Positions 24,413 to 33,507 are shown, counted from the stretch's first letter. The stretch: DNA of 36,937 bases from Hymenobacter glacialis (GCF_001816165.1 NZ_MDZC01000060.1:1-36937), one strand, 5' to 3'. Notes: generated by a model from the letters alone, not told the origin. Numbers and translations are program-made.

Positions 24413-27412
24413 TTACTTGCTTTTCCCTTTTTTGGTCTTAACCTTCATTTTGCCGCCGTCTTCGGTTTTGGTCTTCATTTTTTCGTCCTCCACCGGCATC
24501 ACGTTTTGGGCTGGCGAGGCCATGGCCACTGGCTTGCCTTCTAGGTCCAGCTCCACCACGGGGTAGCCCAGAGCCTGCACAGAGGGCAATTGCTTGCGGT
24601 CGCCCACCACCACGATGTACATTTTATCGGCCGGTAGGTTTTTCTTGGCCGAAGCCAGCACGTCCTCCTTGGTCATCGTGCGCAGAATTTCGCTCTGCTG
24701 GTTCACGTAGCTTGGCTCGAGGTCATATTCTACCAAGCGGGCCAGGAAGCCGGCTTTCTGCTGGCCGGTTTCGTAGCGCAAGGCATCACTCTGACCCACC
24801 GAGGATTGCAGGAAAGACAGCTCCTCGTCGGAAATGCCGTTCGAGTAGTTGGTAATTTCGCTCATGAACTCCTTCACCGACGCGGCCGTGGCATCGGCGC
24901 GCACGCCGGCCGAGGCCGTGAACGGACCCGCGTAGCGCGTGCTGCCGTAGCCCGAGCGGGCGCCGTAGGTGTAGCCCTTGTTCTCGCGCAGGTTCAGGTT
25001 GATGCGCGAGTTGAAGGCGCCGCCCAGCACGTAGTTGGCCATGGTGGCGCGGTAGTAGTCGCCGGTGGCGTCGTACTTCATGCCCGTCAGGTAGCCCACC
25101 CGGATTTCCGACTGCGCGGCATCCGGCTTGTTCACGAAGTACACGGTGGTTTTGTCGGGCTGCACGCCAGCCATGTCGGCCGGGATGGTCACGTCCTTTT
25201 TGGCCCAGTTTTTCAGGAAGCCGAGTTGGGGCGTCAGCGCTTTCTGGTCCACGTCGCCCACTACCACGAGGTAGCTCACATTGGGAGCGTAGTAGGTGTT
25301 GTAGAAGTTCTTCACGTCGTCGAGCGTGAGGCTGCTCACCGACGCGGTGGTGCCGGCCACGGCCGTGCCGGCAATGTTGTTCTGGCCATACAGCAGCTTG
25401 CTATAAGTCAGGTCGGCGATGACGCCCGGCTGGGTGGCGAAGTTGCCAATGGCTTCCAGCTGCTGCTTTTTGAGGCGGGCAAAGTCGGCGGCGTCGAAGC
25501 GCGGGTGCAGCAGGCGCTGCTCCAGCAGCGCCATGGTAGCGGGCAGCTTTGAGGCGAGGGTTTGCACGCTCACGATGGTTTCGTTGTCGTCGGCGTTCAC
25601 CGAAATGCGCGAGCCCAGCTTGTCGAGCGCGGCGCTCATCTGCTCGCTGGTGTACTTCTCCGAGCCTTCGTTCAGCATGGCCGCCGTGAGCTGGGCAATG
25701 CCGGCCTTGTCGGGCATGGCCTGCTCCAGACGGTGGCCGCCGCGGATGGTCAGGCGCATGGTCACGGCCGGTACTTCCGTGTTTTTGGTGCCCACTATTT
25801 TCAGGCCGTTGGCCAGCGTTTCCTGGTACAGAGCCGGCACTTTCACCACGGGGTTGGCTCCGGAGGCGGGCTGCTTGCTGCGGTCGAAGGTGTCGGTGGG
25901 CTTGATGTACTTCAGGCCGGCGTACTCGTCCTTGGGGGCCTGGTAGCTCGACTTGTCCAGCGTGAAGTTGTCGGGCTTGGCCGCGGTCACGCCACCCGTC
26001 TTGGGAATCACGCTCAGGATAACGGCGTGCTTGCCCTTGAGGTACTTGTCGTACACGCGCTGCACGTCGGCCTTGGTCAGGGCCTTTAGCTCCCGGGCTT
26101 CAACGGTAATGTAGTTGGGGTTGTTGAAGTAGGTTTGGTTGGCAGCCAGCTGGCTCACTTTGCCGCTCACGCTCGAAAGGCTGTTCACCAGTTGCGCTTC
26201 GGTCTGGGCCTTGAAGCGCTGCAGGTCCTCGTCCATCACGCCGCGCTGCTCAAACTCGGCCATGGTACTGCGCACTACGGTTTCGAGGCTGTCGAGGCCT
26301 TTGCCGGGGAAGGCGCGGGCCACAAAGCCCAGCGCGCCGCCCAGCTCGGAATCGCGCTGGTAGGCCTGGGCCTGCACGGCCTTCTGCGTTTTCACCAGGT
26401 TTTTGTAGAGCAGCGAGTTCTTGCCGCTGCCTAGGATATCGGCCAGGGCCGAGAGGGGCAATGCGTCGGGGTGGCCCGCCGCCACGGTGGGGTACACCAT
26501 CTGCAGCATCGGGAAGCGGATGTTGTCGGCGTAGCTCACGTAGCGGTCGGTGGCCAGCACGGGCGCCGGGTATTTGGCCTTGGCCACAGCCGGGCCGCGC
26601 TTGATGGAGCCGAAGTACTTCTCGGCCAGCTTCACCACCTCGGCGGGCTTCACGTCGCCGCCCACGGTCAGGGTGGCGTTGTTGGGGCCGTACCAGCGCA
26701 GGAAGAAGTTCTTCAGGTCCTCCACGTTCGAGCGGTCCAGGTCCTCCAGCGAGCCGATAACGGACCAGGAGTAGGGGTGGCCGTAGGGATAGAGCGTGCG
26801 GCTGATGTATTCGCCGGCCTGGCCGTAGGGGGCGTTGTCCACCCGCTGGCCGCGCTCGTTCTTGACGGTAGAGCGCTGGATTTCGAATTTCTTCTGACTC
26901 ACGGCGTCGAGCAGGAAGCCCATGCGGTCGGCCTCCAGCCAGATGCCCGTTTCCAGCTGGTTGCTGGGCAGCGTCTCGTAGTAGTTGGTCCGGTCGGTGT
27001 TCGTCGAGCCGTTGAGGGTGCCACCGGCGGCGGTCACGAGCTTGAAGTGCATCTGGTCGCCCACGTTGTCGGAGCCCTGGAACATCATGTGCTCGAAGAA
27101 GTGGGCGAAGCCCGACTTGCCAATCTGCTCGCGGGCCGAGCCCACGTGGTAAGTCACGTCCACGTGCACCAAGGGGTCGGAGTGGTCTTCGGTCACCACC
27201 ACGGTCAGGCCGTTGGGCAGCACGTACTTCTCGTAGGGAATCACGAGCTGGCCGGGCTGCTTGGTCACTTTCTCAATCAGCTTCGTGCCGCTGGGTAGGG
27301 TGACGGTTTTGGCAGAAGGTGCCTTAGCGCCTTTGGCGGCGGGCTTTTGCTGGGCAAAGCCTACCGTGGTAACAAGGGCCAGGCCCAGCGTGGACAGAAA
27401 ACGTAAATTCAT
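24413..27412 (-). CDS. M16 zinc peptidase, tandem copy C (999 aa)
   Basis: Full-length fused M16 peptidase: signal peptide MNLRFLSTLGLALVTTVGFA, zinc motif HFFEH (104-108), third ligand Glu186 and C-terminal ENKGYTYGARSGY. Its sequence is a patchwork. Residues 1-260 and most of the C-terminal half follow copy A (for example FQGSDNVGDQMHF and NTYYAPNVSYL). Residues of about 270-510 follow copy B (GKGLDSLETVVRSTMAEFEQ, KDEYAGLKY), and the last 40 residues again follow copy B. This points to gene conversion in the array. First of the three after pheT, it has a -7 element at 27481 and its own terminator. Confidence 0.95.
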   Translation of the reverse strand: MNLRFLSTLGLALVTTVGFAQQKPAAKGAKAPSAKTVTLPSGTKLIEKVTKQPGQLVIPYEKYVLPNGLTVVVTEDHSDPLVHVDVTYHVGSAREQIGKSGFAHFFEHMMFQGSDNVGDQMHFKLVTAAGGTLNGSTNTDRTNYYETLPSNQLETGIWLEADRMGFLLDAVSQKKFEIQRSTVKNERGQRVDNAPYGQAGEYISRTLYPYGHPYSWSVIGSLEDLDRSNVEDLKNFFLRWYGPNNATLTVGGDVKPAEVVKLAEKYFGSIKRGPAVAKAKYPAPVLATDRYVSYADNIRFPMLQMVYPTVAAGHPDALPLSALADILGSGKNSLLYKNLVKTQKAVQAQAYQRDSELGGALGFVARAFPGKGLDSLETVVRSTMAEFEQRGVMDEDLQRFKAQTEAQLVNSLSSVSGKVSQLAANQTYFNNPNYITVEARELKALTKADVQRVYDKYLKGKHAVILSVIPKTGGVTAAKPDNFTLDKSSYQAPKDEYAGLKYIKPTDTFDRSKQPASGANPVVKVPALYQETLANGLKIVGTKNTEVPAVTMRLTIRGGHRLEQAMPDKAGIAQLTAAMLNEGSEKYTSEQMSAALDKLGSRISVNADDNETIVSVQTLASKLPATMALLEQRLLHPRFDAADFARLKKQQLEAIGNFATQPGVIADLTYSKLLYGQNNIAGTAVAGTTASVSSLTLDDVKNFYNTYYAPNVSYLVVVGDVDQKALTPQLGFLKNWAKKDVTIPADMAGVQPDKTTVYFVNKPDAAQSEIRVGYLTGMKYDATGDYYRATMANYVLGGAFNSRINLNLRENKGYTYGARSGYGSTRYAGPFTASAGVRADATAASVKEFMSEITNYSNGISDEELSFLQSSVGQSDALRYETGQQKAGFLARLVEYDLEPSYVNQQSEILRTMTKEDVLASAKKNLPADKMYIVVVGDRKQLPSVQALGYPVVELDLEGKPVAMASPAQNVMPVEDEKMKTKTEDGGKMKVKTKKGKSK

Positions 27413-27480
27413 TTGTGTATAAAACAGAAGTTAAAAGGACAAAACGAAAAGAGTACACCACAACTCAGTTGTAGCTGCCT

Positions 27481-27488
27481 GAAAGATA
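27481..27488 (-). promoter_or_regulatory. putative -7 element (TATCTTTC) of M16 copy C
   Basis: 7 of 8 matches to TAnnTTTG on the minus strand, about 68 nt before the ATG at 27412 and downstream of the pheT terminator. Confidence 0.35.
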
Positions 27489-27555
27489 GGTTGAGGCCTT
27501 GTGAAAACGGGTAGAATATCGACCAGCAATGCAACTCCATAGAGCAGGACATAAA

Positions 27556-27588
27556 AAAGGAACGTCATGCTGGGCACGACGTTCCTTT
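27556..27588 (-). terminator. terminator after pheT
   Basis: AAAGGAACGTC and GACGTTCCTTT pair around an 11-nt loop. On the minus strand the stem is followed by further T's. The arm carries CGTCATGCTGGGC, the motif found in other hairpins here. Confidence 0.88.
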
Positions 27589-27631
27589 GTTTGTAGTAGT
27601 TGCTGTTGCGCAGATGCGCGCCAGCCCAACG

Positions 27632-30067
27632 CTATTTCCGAATGAGCGCCCCGGCCTGCTTCTCAAACTGCTGAATCAGCCGCTGCATTACCTGCTCAAT
27701 GGCTTGCTCGCTCAGCGTCTGGGTGAAATCCTGCAGGGTGAAGCTCACCGAGTAGGATTTCTTGCCCGCGCCCAGGTTTTCGCCGGCGTACACGTCGAAC
27801 ACGTTCACGCTTTGCAGCAGCTTCTTTTCGGTGCGCTGCGCAATCTGGCGGAGCTGGTCGAAGGTCACGCCGCTGTCCACCACCACGCTCAGGTCGCGCC
27901 GCACTTCCGGGAATTTCGAGAGTTCGCGGGCCGTCAGGGTGGGCTTGTACTTCTTGCTCAGCGCGTCCCAATCCAGTTCGGCATACCACACCGGCTGCGT
28001 CACGTCGAGGCGCTTGAGCACGGAGGCCGCCACGGCGCCCAGCTGGGCTACGGGCTGGTTGTGCACCAGCAGCGCGAGGCCGCCCGCCAGGTAGGCGTGC
28101 TGCACCGGCTGCGAGCCCGCCCCGCCAAAGCCCAGGGCCGCCAGCACCTGCTGCACCGCCCCGGCCAAATCGTGGAAAGCAGCCTTTTCCGACTTCTGCT
28201 GCCAGGTTTCGCCGGCGGCATTGCCGGTGAGGTAAATCACCAGCTTGTTCTTTTCCAGGTACTTGCCGTTCTCGTTCTGCGCATACACTTTGCCGAATTC
28301 GTACAGCTTCAAATCCCGCTGACGGCGGTTGATGTTGTGCCGAATAATCTCCAGGCCTGAATGCAGCAGCGTGGGCCGCATAGCGTTCAGCTCAACGCTA
28401 TTATAGTTCAAGATGCGCACCAGCGAATTGTTCGATTCGCCTTCCTTATCGAAGTACTGCGAGTTGGTGAGCGAGTTGGTGAGAATCTCCGAATAGCCTT
28501 GGCCACTGAGCAGCGAGGCGATTTTTATGCGCGTTACCTCGGGGTCGGGATTGGGGAAACGGGACAGGAACGAGGCCGAGTTATTGGGCCGCAGCGCCAC
28601 GTTGTTGTAGCCGTAAATGCGCAGGATTTCCTCAATGATATCGGCCTCGCGGGTCACGTCCACTTTGTGGGGCGGCACGGTCAGCGTCCAGGTATACTGG
28701 TCGCCGGCATCGGGGTTTTCTTCAGTGATTTCGATTTCCAAATCCGTCAGAATCTGGCGGATGCGCTCGGGCGCGATGTACTGGCCCACCAGCCGCTCCA
28801 CGCGGGGCAGGCGCAGGCGCACGGTGGCGGGCAGCACGGGCGCGGGGTACTCGTCCACGATGGGCGCGGCTACGGTGGCACCGGCTACTTCGTGCAGCAG
28901 CAGGGCGGCCCGTTGCAGCGCGATGATTACCATATTCGGGTCGGTGCCGCGCTCGAAGCGGAACGAGGCATCGGTTTTCAAATTATGCGTTTGCGAGGTG
29001 CGGCGCACGGCGGCGGGGCCGAAGTAGGCACTTTCCAGAAACACGCGGCTGGTGCCCTCGCTCACGCCCGAGGTCTTGCCGCCAAACACGCCGGCCAGCG
29101 CCATGGGCGCGCCGTTGGCATCGGCAATCACCAAATCCTCGGCTTTGAGGCTGCGCTCGATGCCGTCCAGCGTCACGAACTTCTCGTCCGCTTCGGCGCG
29201 CTTCACCCGAATCCGGCCGCCGGTAATCTGGTCGGCGTCGAAGGCGTGCAGGGGCTGGCCCAGTTCGTGCAGCACGAAGTTGGTCACGTCCACCACGTTG
29301 TTGATGGGGGAGAGGCCAATGCTGCGCAGGCGGCGCTGCAGCCACTCCGGCGACGCGCCCACCTGCACGTTCTCCAGCAGCAGGCCGGCGTAGCGCGGGC
29401 AGGCTTCGGGGTCTTCAATGGTCACGCCGATGTTGGCAGCGGCCGAAGCGGGCGCCACGAAGCCGCTCACATCAGGCAGGTGGCAGGGCTGGCCGAGCAG
29501 GGCGCGCAGCTCGCGGGCCACGCCGTAGTGCGAGGCGGCATCGGCCCGGTTGGGCGTGAGGCCAATTTCATACACCGTATCGGAGCCCAGGCCGAAGTAG
29601 TCGGCGGCGGGCGTGCCGTTGGGCAGCTCGGTTTCCAGCACCATAATGCCGGCGTGCGACTGGCCCAGGCCAATCTCGTCCTCGGCGCAAATCATGCCCT
29701 CGGAGGCCGCGCCGCGAATCTTGCTTTTCTTTATTTTGAACGGCTCGCCCTGGGCGGGGTGCAGCATGGCGCCTTCCAGGGCCACCACCACGCGCTGGCC
29801 GGCGGCCACGTTGGGGGCGCCGCACACAATCTGGCGGGGCGTGGAGTCGCCCACGTCCACGGTGGTCAGGCTGAGCTTGTCGGCATCGGGGTGGGCCTCG
29901 CAGGTGAGCACGGTGCCCAGCACCACGCCGCGCAGCCCGCCGGGAATGCTTTCCAACTCCTCCAGACTCTCCACTTCCAGGCCCGAGCCGGTGAGTAGGG
30001 CGCCGATTTCGGCAGCGGGTTTGTCGGTCGGGATGAGGGTTTTAAGCCAGTCTAAGGAGATGCGCAT
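27632..30067 (-). CDS. pheT: phenylalanyl-tRNA synthetase beta subunit
   Basis: Full-length 811-residue PheT, the beta chain of the alpha2-beta2 enzyme that charges tRNA-Phe. Domains in order: short N-terminal part (MRISLDWLKTLIP); OB-fold tRNA-binding insert (about 45-150, GTVLTCEAHPDADKLSL); B3/4 editing domain (about 210-390, with the HELGQPLHAFDAD stretch); B5 domain (about 405-480, RLPRVERLVGQYI); catalytic-like core (about 490-700); C-terminal anticodon-recognition FDX-ACB domain (about 715-811, ELSKFPEVRRDLSVVVD). pheS is not adjacent. It has its own -7 element (30120-30127) and terminator. Confidence 0.97.
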   Translation of the reverse strand: MRISLDWLKTLIPTDKPAAEIGALLTGSGLEVESLEELESIPGGLRGVVLGTVLTCEAHPDADKLSLTTVDVGDSTPRQIVCGAPNVAAGQRVVVALEGAMLHPAQGEPFKIKKSKIRGAASEGMICAEDEIGLGQSHAGIMVLETELPNGTPAADYFGLGSDTVYEIGLTPNRADAASHYGVARELRALLGQPCHLPDVSGFVAPASAAANIGVTIEDPEACPRYAGLLLENVQVGASPEWLQRRLRSIGLSPINNVVDVTNFVLHELGQPLHAFDADQITGGRIRVKRAEADEKFVTLDGIERSLKAEDLVIADANGAPMALAGVFGGKTSGVSEGTSRVFLESAYFGPAAVRRTSQTHNLKTDASFRFERGTDPNMVIIALQRAALLLHEVAGATVAAPIVDEYPAPVLPATVRLRLPRVERLVGQYIAPERIRQILTDLEIEITEENPDAGDQYTWTLTVPPHKVDVTREADIIEEILRIYGYNNVALRPNNSASFLSRFPNPDPEVTRIKIASLLSGQGYSEILTNSLTNSQYFDKEGESNNSLVRILNYNSVELNAMRPTLLHSGLEIIRHNINRRQRDLKLYEFGKVYAQNENGKYLEKNKLVIYLTGNAAGETWQQKSEKAAFHDLAGAVQQVLAALGFGGAGSQPVQHAYLAGGLALLVHNQPVAQLGAVAASVLKRLDVTQPVWYAELDWDALSKKYKPTLTARELSKFPEVRRDLSVVVDSGVTFDQLRQIAQRTEKKLLQSVNVFDVYAGENLGAGKKSYSVSFTLQDFTQTLSEQAIEQVMQRLIQQFEKQAGALIRK

Positions 30068-30119
30068 TTTCGGTGAACAGTTAGCAGTGAGCAGTTATCA
30101 ACCGCGTTGATAAGCAAGG

Positions 30120-30127
30120 CAAAGGTA
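30120..30127 (-). promoter_or_regulatory. -7 promoter element (TACCTTTG) of pheT
   Basis: An exact TAnnTTTG match on the minus strand, 52 nt before the pheT ATG. The leader between them holds an AACTGCTCACTGCTAACTG direct-repeat-like string of the kind common in front of genes in this group. Confidence 0.5.
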
Positions 30128-30180
30128 CGGCGGGGCGAAAAGAGGAAATAGCGCGCGTTGCTGAGCCGGCAATAATAAAA

Positions 30181-30278
30181 AACCGTCATGCTGAGCGGAG
30201 TCGAAGCATCTCTACCGCAGCACTAAAATTGATTAGTTGCACGGTAGAGATGCTTCGACTCCGCTCAGCATGACGGTT
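30181..30278. repeat. long perfect inverted repeat (37-nt arms, 24-nt loop)
   Basis: Arms 30181-30217 and 30242-30278 are exact reverse complements; each reads AACCGTCATGCTGAGCGGAG and continues to CTACCG. Partial copies of the same sequence occur in three of the terminators in this window. It lies between the end of the DUF1684 gene (30301, -) and the pheT promoter, and may act as terminator for the former. It looks like a REP- or MITE-like dispersed element, without a coding part. Confidence 0.9.
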
Positions 30279-30300
30279 CATTAATCCAAATGCCCTGCGC

Positions 30301-30912
30301 TTAATCGTGGTACGACTTTTCCCCAGCCGGAATACCAATTTTGAGGCGGTTGTCGGTTGGCGGGACCGGGCAGCTGTACTCGTTGTTGTAGGCGCAAAAC
30401 GGGTTGTAGGCGGCGTTGAAATCCAGCTTTATTTCACCCACGTTGAGCTTGGGAATGGGCGCATCGAGGTAGCGCCCGCCGCCGTAGGTTTCGCGGCCGT
30501 TGGTGAGGTCGGTGAAGGGAATAAATAGCGTGGAATCGGTGCCGGTGGCTTTTAAATAAATAGTTAATTGCTGCGCGGCTTTGTCGATGGTGAAATTAGC
30601 TTTTCCCCAATTTAAATATTTCTCGGTGCGGTTGTCGCTCATTTGCATCGTTACCGTGTCGGGCGTTTCGTTGCGCGCCACGGTGGCATTAATTACAAAT
30701 TCCAGCGAAGCCGGATAGTACTTGAGGCTGTCGAAACTGGCCTTTTCGGCGGCAACGAGGGGCGAATTTTCGCCCTGGCGAAATGATTTATTTTTCTCTT
30801 TGCGGGCTTTATTTAATTGAGCGGCGTACGTGCTGATGTCGAGTTTCGTGTCGTTCAAGGAATAGAAAATAATTCCTATTACGGCGACGGCAATGGCAAT
30901 TTTTTTAATCAT
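30301..30912 (-). CDS. DUF1684 family protein
   Basis: A 203-residue protein. The start at 30912 gives MIKKIAIAVAVIGIIFYSL, a signal or anchor helix; the frame stays open upstream but that part is out-of-frame shadow of the next gene. The DUF1684 marks are RKEKNKSFRQGENSPL (about 36-51), YYPASLEFVI, and the C-terminal block GGGRYLDAPIP...LDFNAAYNPFCAYN and YSCPVPPTDNRLKIGIPAGE, which are well conserved in this family. The biochemical role is unknown. It is divergent from the M1 aminopeptidase gene with 97 nt between the starts. Confidence 0.88.
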   Translation of the reverse strand: MIKKIAIAVAVIGIIFYSLNDTKLDISTYAAQLNKARKEKNKSFRQGENSPLVAAEKASFDSLKYYPASLEFVINATVARNETPDTVTMQMSDNRTEKYLNWGKANFTIDKAAQQLTIYLKATGTDSTLFIPFTDLTNGRETYGGGRYLDAPIPKLNVGEIKLDFNAAYNPFCAYNNEYSCPVPPTDNRLKIGIPAGEKSYHD

Positions 30913-31009
30913 GCGGCAATGGTTTTTTTGAAAAGGTAGGCAACCCCGGCCACATGTTGCGGCATCTTTAGCCCCGAATACCGCCACTGGTACTCGCTTG
31001 TTCTGCCTC

Positions 31010-33487
31010 ATGCGCCAATTTCTGCTGCTGGTTCTGTGTTTGGGTATCCTCGTGCCGGTCGTCGGCCAGCCGCTGGCGCCGGTGCCGTTTCGGCCCGCCG
31101 CCCGCCAGGTCAACCTGCTGGTGCACACCCGGCTCGACGTGAAATTTGACTACGCCAAACGCTACCTCTACGGGCGCGAATGGGTCACCCTCAAGCCCCA
31201 CGCTCAGGCCACCGACACGCTGCGCCTCGACGCCAAAGGCATGGACATAAAAACCGTGGCGCTGGTGCAGGGCAGCGTCATTACGCCGCTCAAATACAAC
31301 TACAACCAGCGCCAGCTGCTTATCCAGCTGGGCCGCCCGGTGCCCGTGGGCGAGGCCTACACTGTGTACATTGAATACACGGCCAAGCCCGACGAGCTGG
31401 GTACCCAGGGCGGCTCGGCTATTCGCGGGGCCAAGGGCCTGTACTTCATCAACCCGGACAGCGCCATCTCTGGCAAGCCGGTGCAAATCTGGACGCAGGG
31501 CGAGCCCGACGCCAACTCGGTCTGGTTTCCCACCATCGACGAAACCAACCAGAAAACCACCCAGGAAATCAGTCTGACCGTGCCCAGCAAGTACGTCACG
31601 CTCAGCAATGGCCTGCTGGTAGCCCAGGTGCCCGCCGGCCCTACCGGGTCCGACCCCGGCCTGCGCACCGACACCTGGAAAATGGACCAGCCGCACGCGC
31701 CGTACCTCTTTATGATGGCCGTGGGCGACTTCCGCATTACCAAAGACACGTGGCGCGGCAAGGAAGTGAACTACTACCTGGAGCCGCAGTTCGCGGCGCA
31801 GGCCAAGGCCATTTTTGGCAAGACGCCGCGCATGCTGGAGTTTTTCTCGCAGCGTCTGGGGGTTGATTTTCCCTGGAGTAAGTACAGCCAGGTGGTGTGC
31901 CGCGACTTCGTGGCCGGGGCCATGGAAAATACCACCGCTTCGCTCTTCGGCGAACAGGCCCAGGGTTCAGCCCGCGAGTTGCTCGACTGGCAGTACGCCG
32001 GTGTGGAGCGCGAAATTGCCCACGAGCTGTTCCATCACTGGTTCGGCGACTACGTGACGGCCGAAAGCTGGGGCAATCTGACCATCAACGAATCATTCGC
32101 CAACTTCAGCGAGGTGCTCTGGGCCGAGCACGAGTACGGCCCCGACGCCGCCGCCCAGCAGGCCGACCTCAGCCTGCGCACCTACTTCCGCAACCCCGCC
32201 AATTTCAGCAAGCCGCTGGTGCGCGAGCAGTATCGGGAAAAAGACGAGATGTTCGACGCCGTAACCTACCAGAAGGGCGGCAATATCCTGAACATGCTGC
32301 GGGCCTACCTGGGCGAAGACGTGTTTTTCCGGGGCCTGCAGCAGTTTCTGAAGCAAAACGCCTTCGGCACCGCCGAGCCCCACCAGCTGCGGCTGGCCCT
32401 GGAAGCCGCTTCGGGCCGGGACCTGAACTGGTTTTTCGACCAGTGGTACTACCGGGCGGGCCACCCCGTGGTCACCATTGCCTACCAGTGGGACGCGGCC
32501 CGCCAGCGCCAGGCCGTAATTGTGCGCCAAACCCAGGCCGGCGCGCCCTACGTGCTGCCGCTGGCCGTGGATGTGTACACCAACGGCCGCGCCCGGCGCT
32601 ACGTCGCCACCCTACGCCACGCCGTGGATACCCTTTATTTCCCCGCCGCCACCAAGCCCGATTTGGTGAACGTGGACGCTGAAAAAGTGCTGGTATGGCA
32701 GAAAAACGACCAAAAATCCCTGGCCGAATTCAACTACCAGTACCGCCACGCCCCGCGCTACCTCGACCGCCGCGAAGCCCTGCGCGCCGCCCAGCTCCAA
32801 CCCACCAGCCCGACGGCGCAACGCCTGCTGCTGGCCGGCCTGGGCGATAAATCAGCCGCGCTGCGCGAGATGGCCATTGAGCTGCTCGACCTCAAAAACG
32901 CCGCCCAACGCAAAGCCGCCGCCCCGCTGCTGGCCAAGCTGGCCGGAGCTGATGCCTCGGTGCAGGTGCAGGCCGCCGCCCTCACCGCCCTGGGGCCGCT
33001 CAAGGACAAGCGCAATGCGCCAGTCTTCACCAAAGCCCTGGCCAGCCAGTCTTATCGGGTGCAAGGGGCGGCGCTGCTGGGCCTGGCGGCGCTGAATCCC
33101 GCACAGGCCCTGGCGCGCGCCACCGCCTTCGAAACCGATAACAAAGGCTCGCTCACGGCGGCGATGGTGAATGTGTATGGGCAGGCGGGCGGCCCGGCCC
33201 AGTGGCCCCTGATGCTGGCTAAGTACGACGCCGCTAACCCGCCCAGCCGGTTCGAGATGCTGCCCGGCCTCGCCGAAATACTCGGCCGGCTGGATGACCC
33301 TGCGGCGCTTTCGCAAGGTGTCGGTCGCATCAAGGACCTCACGGTGCAGTACATCAAGTTCGTGGATTCTGAGCGGCTAATTGGCCTACTGCGGCAGATT
33401 CAGACGCGCCAGGCTACCGGGCCGAATGCTGGCGCAGCGGCTGGCCTCGTAGACCGTGCCGTAGCTGAGATTCAGGCAGCCAGGTAA
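31010..33487 (+). CDS. secreted M1 aminopeptidase
   Basis: An 825-residue M1 aminopeptidase, removing N-terminal amino acids from peptides, probably in the periplasm. The ATG at 31010 yields signal peptide MRQFLLLVLCLGILVPVVGQ; a TTG at 30998 is less likely. Classical marks are complete: exopeptidase loop GAMEN (about 303-307), zinc site HELFHHW with H338, E339 and H342, and Glu361 in NESFANF. It then has WFFDQWYYRAGHP of the catalytic domain end, and an Ala/Leu-rich helical C-terminal part (about 590-825) resembling HEAT repeats. It differs from the first M1 protein (8369) in having true GAMEN. It runs towards the receptor gene with only 20 nt between the stops. Confidence 0.93.
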   Translation: MRQFLLLVLCLGILVPVVGQPLAPVPFRPAARQVNLLVHTRLDVKFDYAKRYLYGREWVTLKPHAQATDTLRLDAKGMDIKTVALVQGSVITPLKYNYNQRQLLIQLGRPVPVGEAYTVYIEYTAKPDELGTQGGSAIRGAKGLYFINPDSAISGKPVQIWTQGEPDANSVWFPTIDETNQKTTQEISLTVPSKYVTLSNGLLVAQVPAGPTGSDPGLRTDTWKMDQPHAPYLFMMAVGDFRITKDTWRGKEVNYYLEPQFAAQAKAIFGKTPRMLEFFSQRLGVDFPWSKYSQVVCRDFVAGAMENTTASLFGEQAQGSARELLDWQYAGVEREIAHELFHHWFGDYVTAESWGNLTINESFANFSEVLWAEHEYGPDAAAQQADLSLRTYFRNPANFSKPLVREQYREKDEMFDAVTYQKGGNILNMLRAYLGEDVFFRGLQQFLKQNAFGTAEPHQLRLALEAASGRDLNWFFDQWYYRAGHPVVTIAYQWDAARQRQAVIVRQTQAGAPYVLPLAVDVYTNGRARRYVATLRHAVDTLYFPAATKPDLVNVDAEKVLVWQKNDQKSLAEFNYQYRHAPRYLDRREALRAAQLQPTSPTAQRLLLAGLGDKSAALREMAIELLDLKNAAQRKAAAPLLAKLAGADASVQVQAAALTALGPLKDKRNAPVFTKALASQSYRVQGAALLGLAALNPAQALARATAFETDNKGSLTAAMVNVYGQAGGPAQWPLMLAKYDAANPPSRFEMLPGLAEILGRLDDPAALSQGVGRIKDLTVQYIKFVDSERLIGLLRQIQTRQATGPNAGAAAGLVDRAVAEIQAAR

Positions 33488-33507
33488 ACGCCTGCCAAGT
33501 TTGGTTT

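Noticed and set aside
19882..27298. Repeated 200-275-aa open frames antisense to the M16 genes
   Set aside because: They recur at the same place in each M16 copy because the coding strands are paralogous; they mirror the M16 codons.
28361..29998. 545-aa open frame antisense to pheT
   Set aside because: Shadow of pheT; low-complexity His/Gly/Val composition and no protein motif.
30968..31128. N-terminal extension of the DUF1684 gene to 31128
   Set aside because: The extra 72 residues overlap the signal peptide region of the divergent M1 gene and do not resemble a protein; Met at 30912 starts a normal signal helix.
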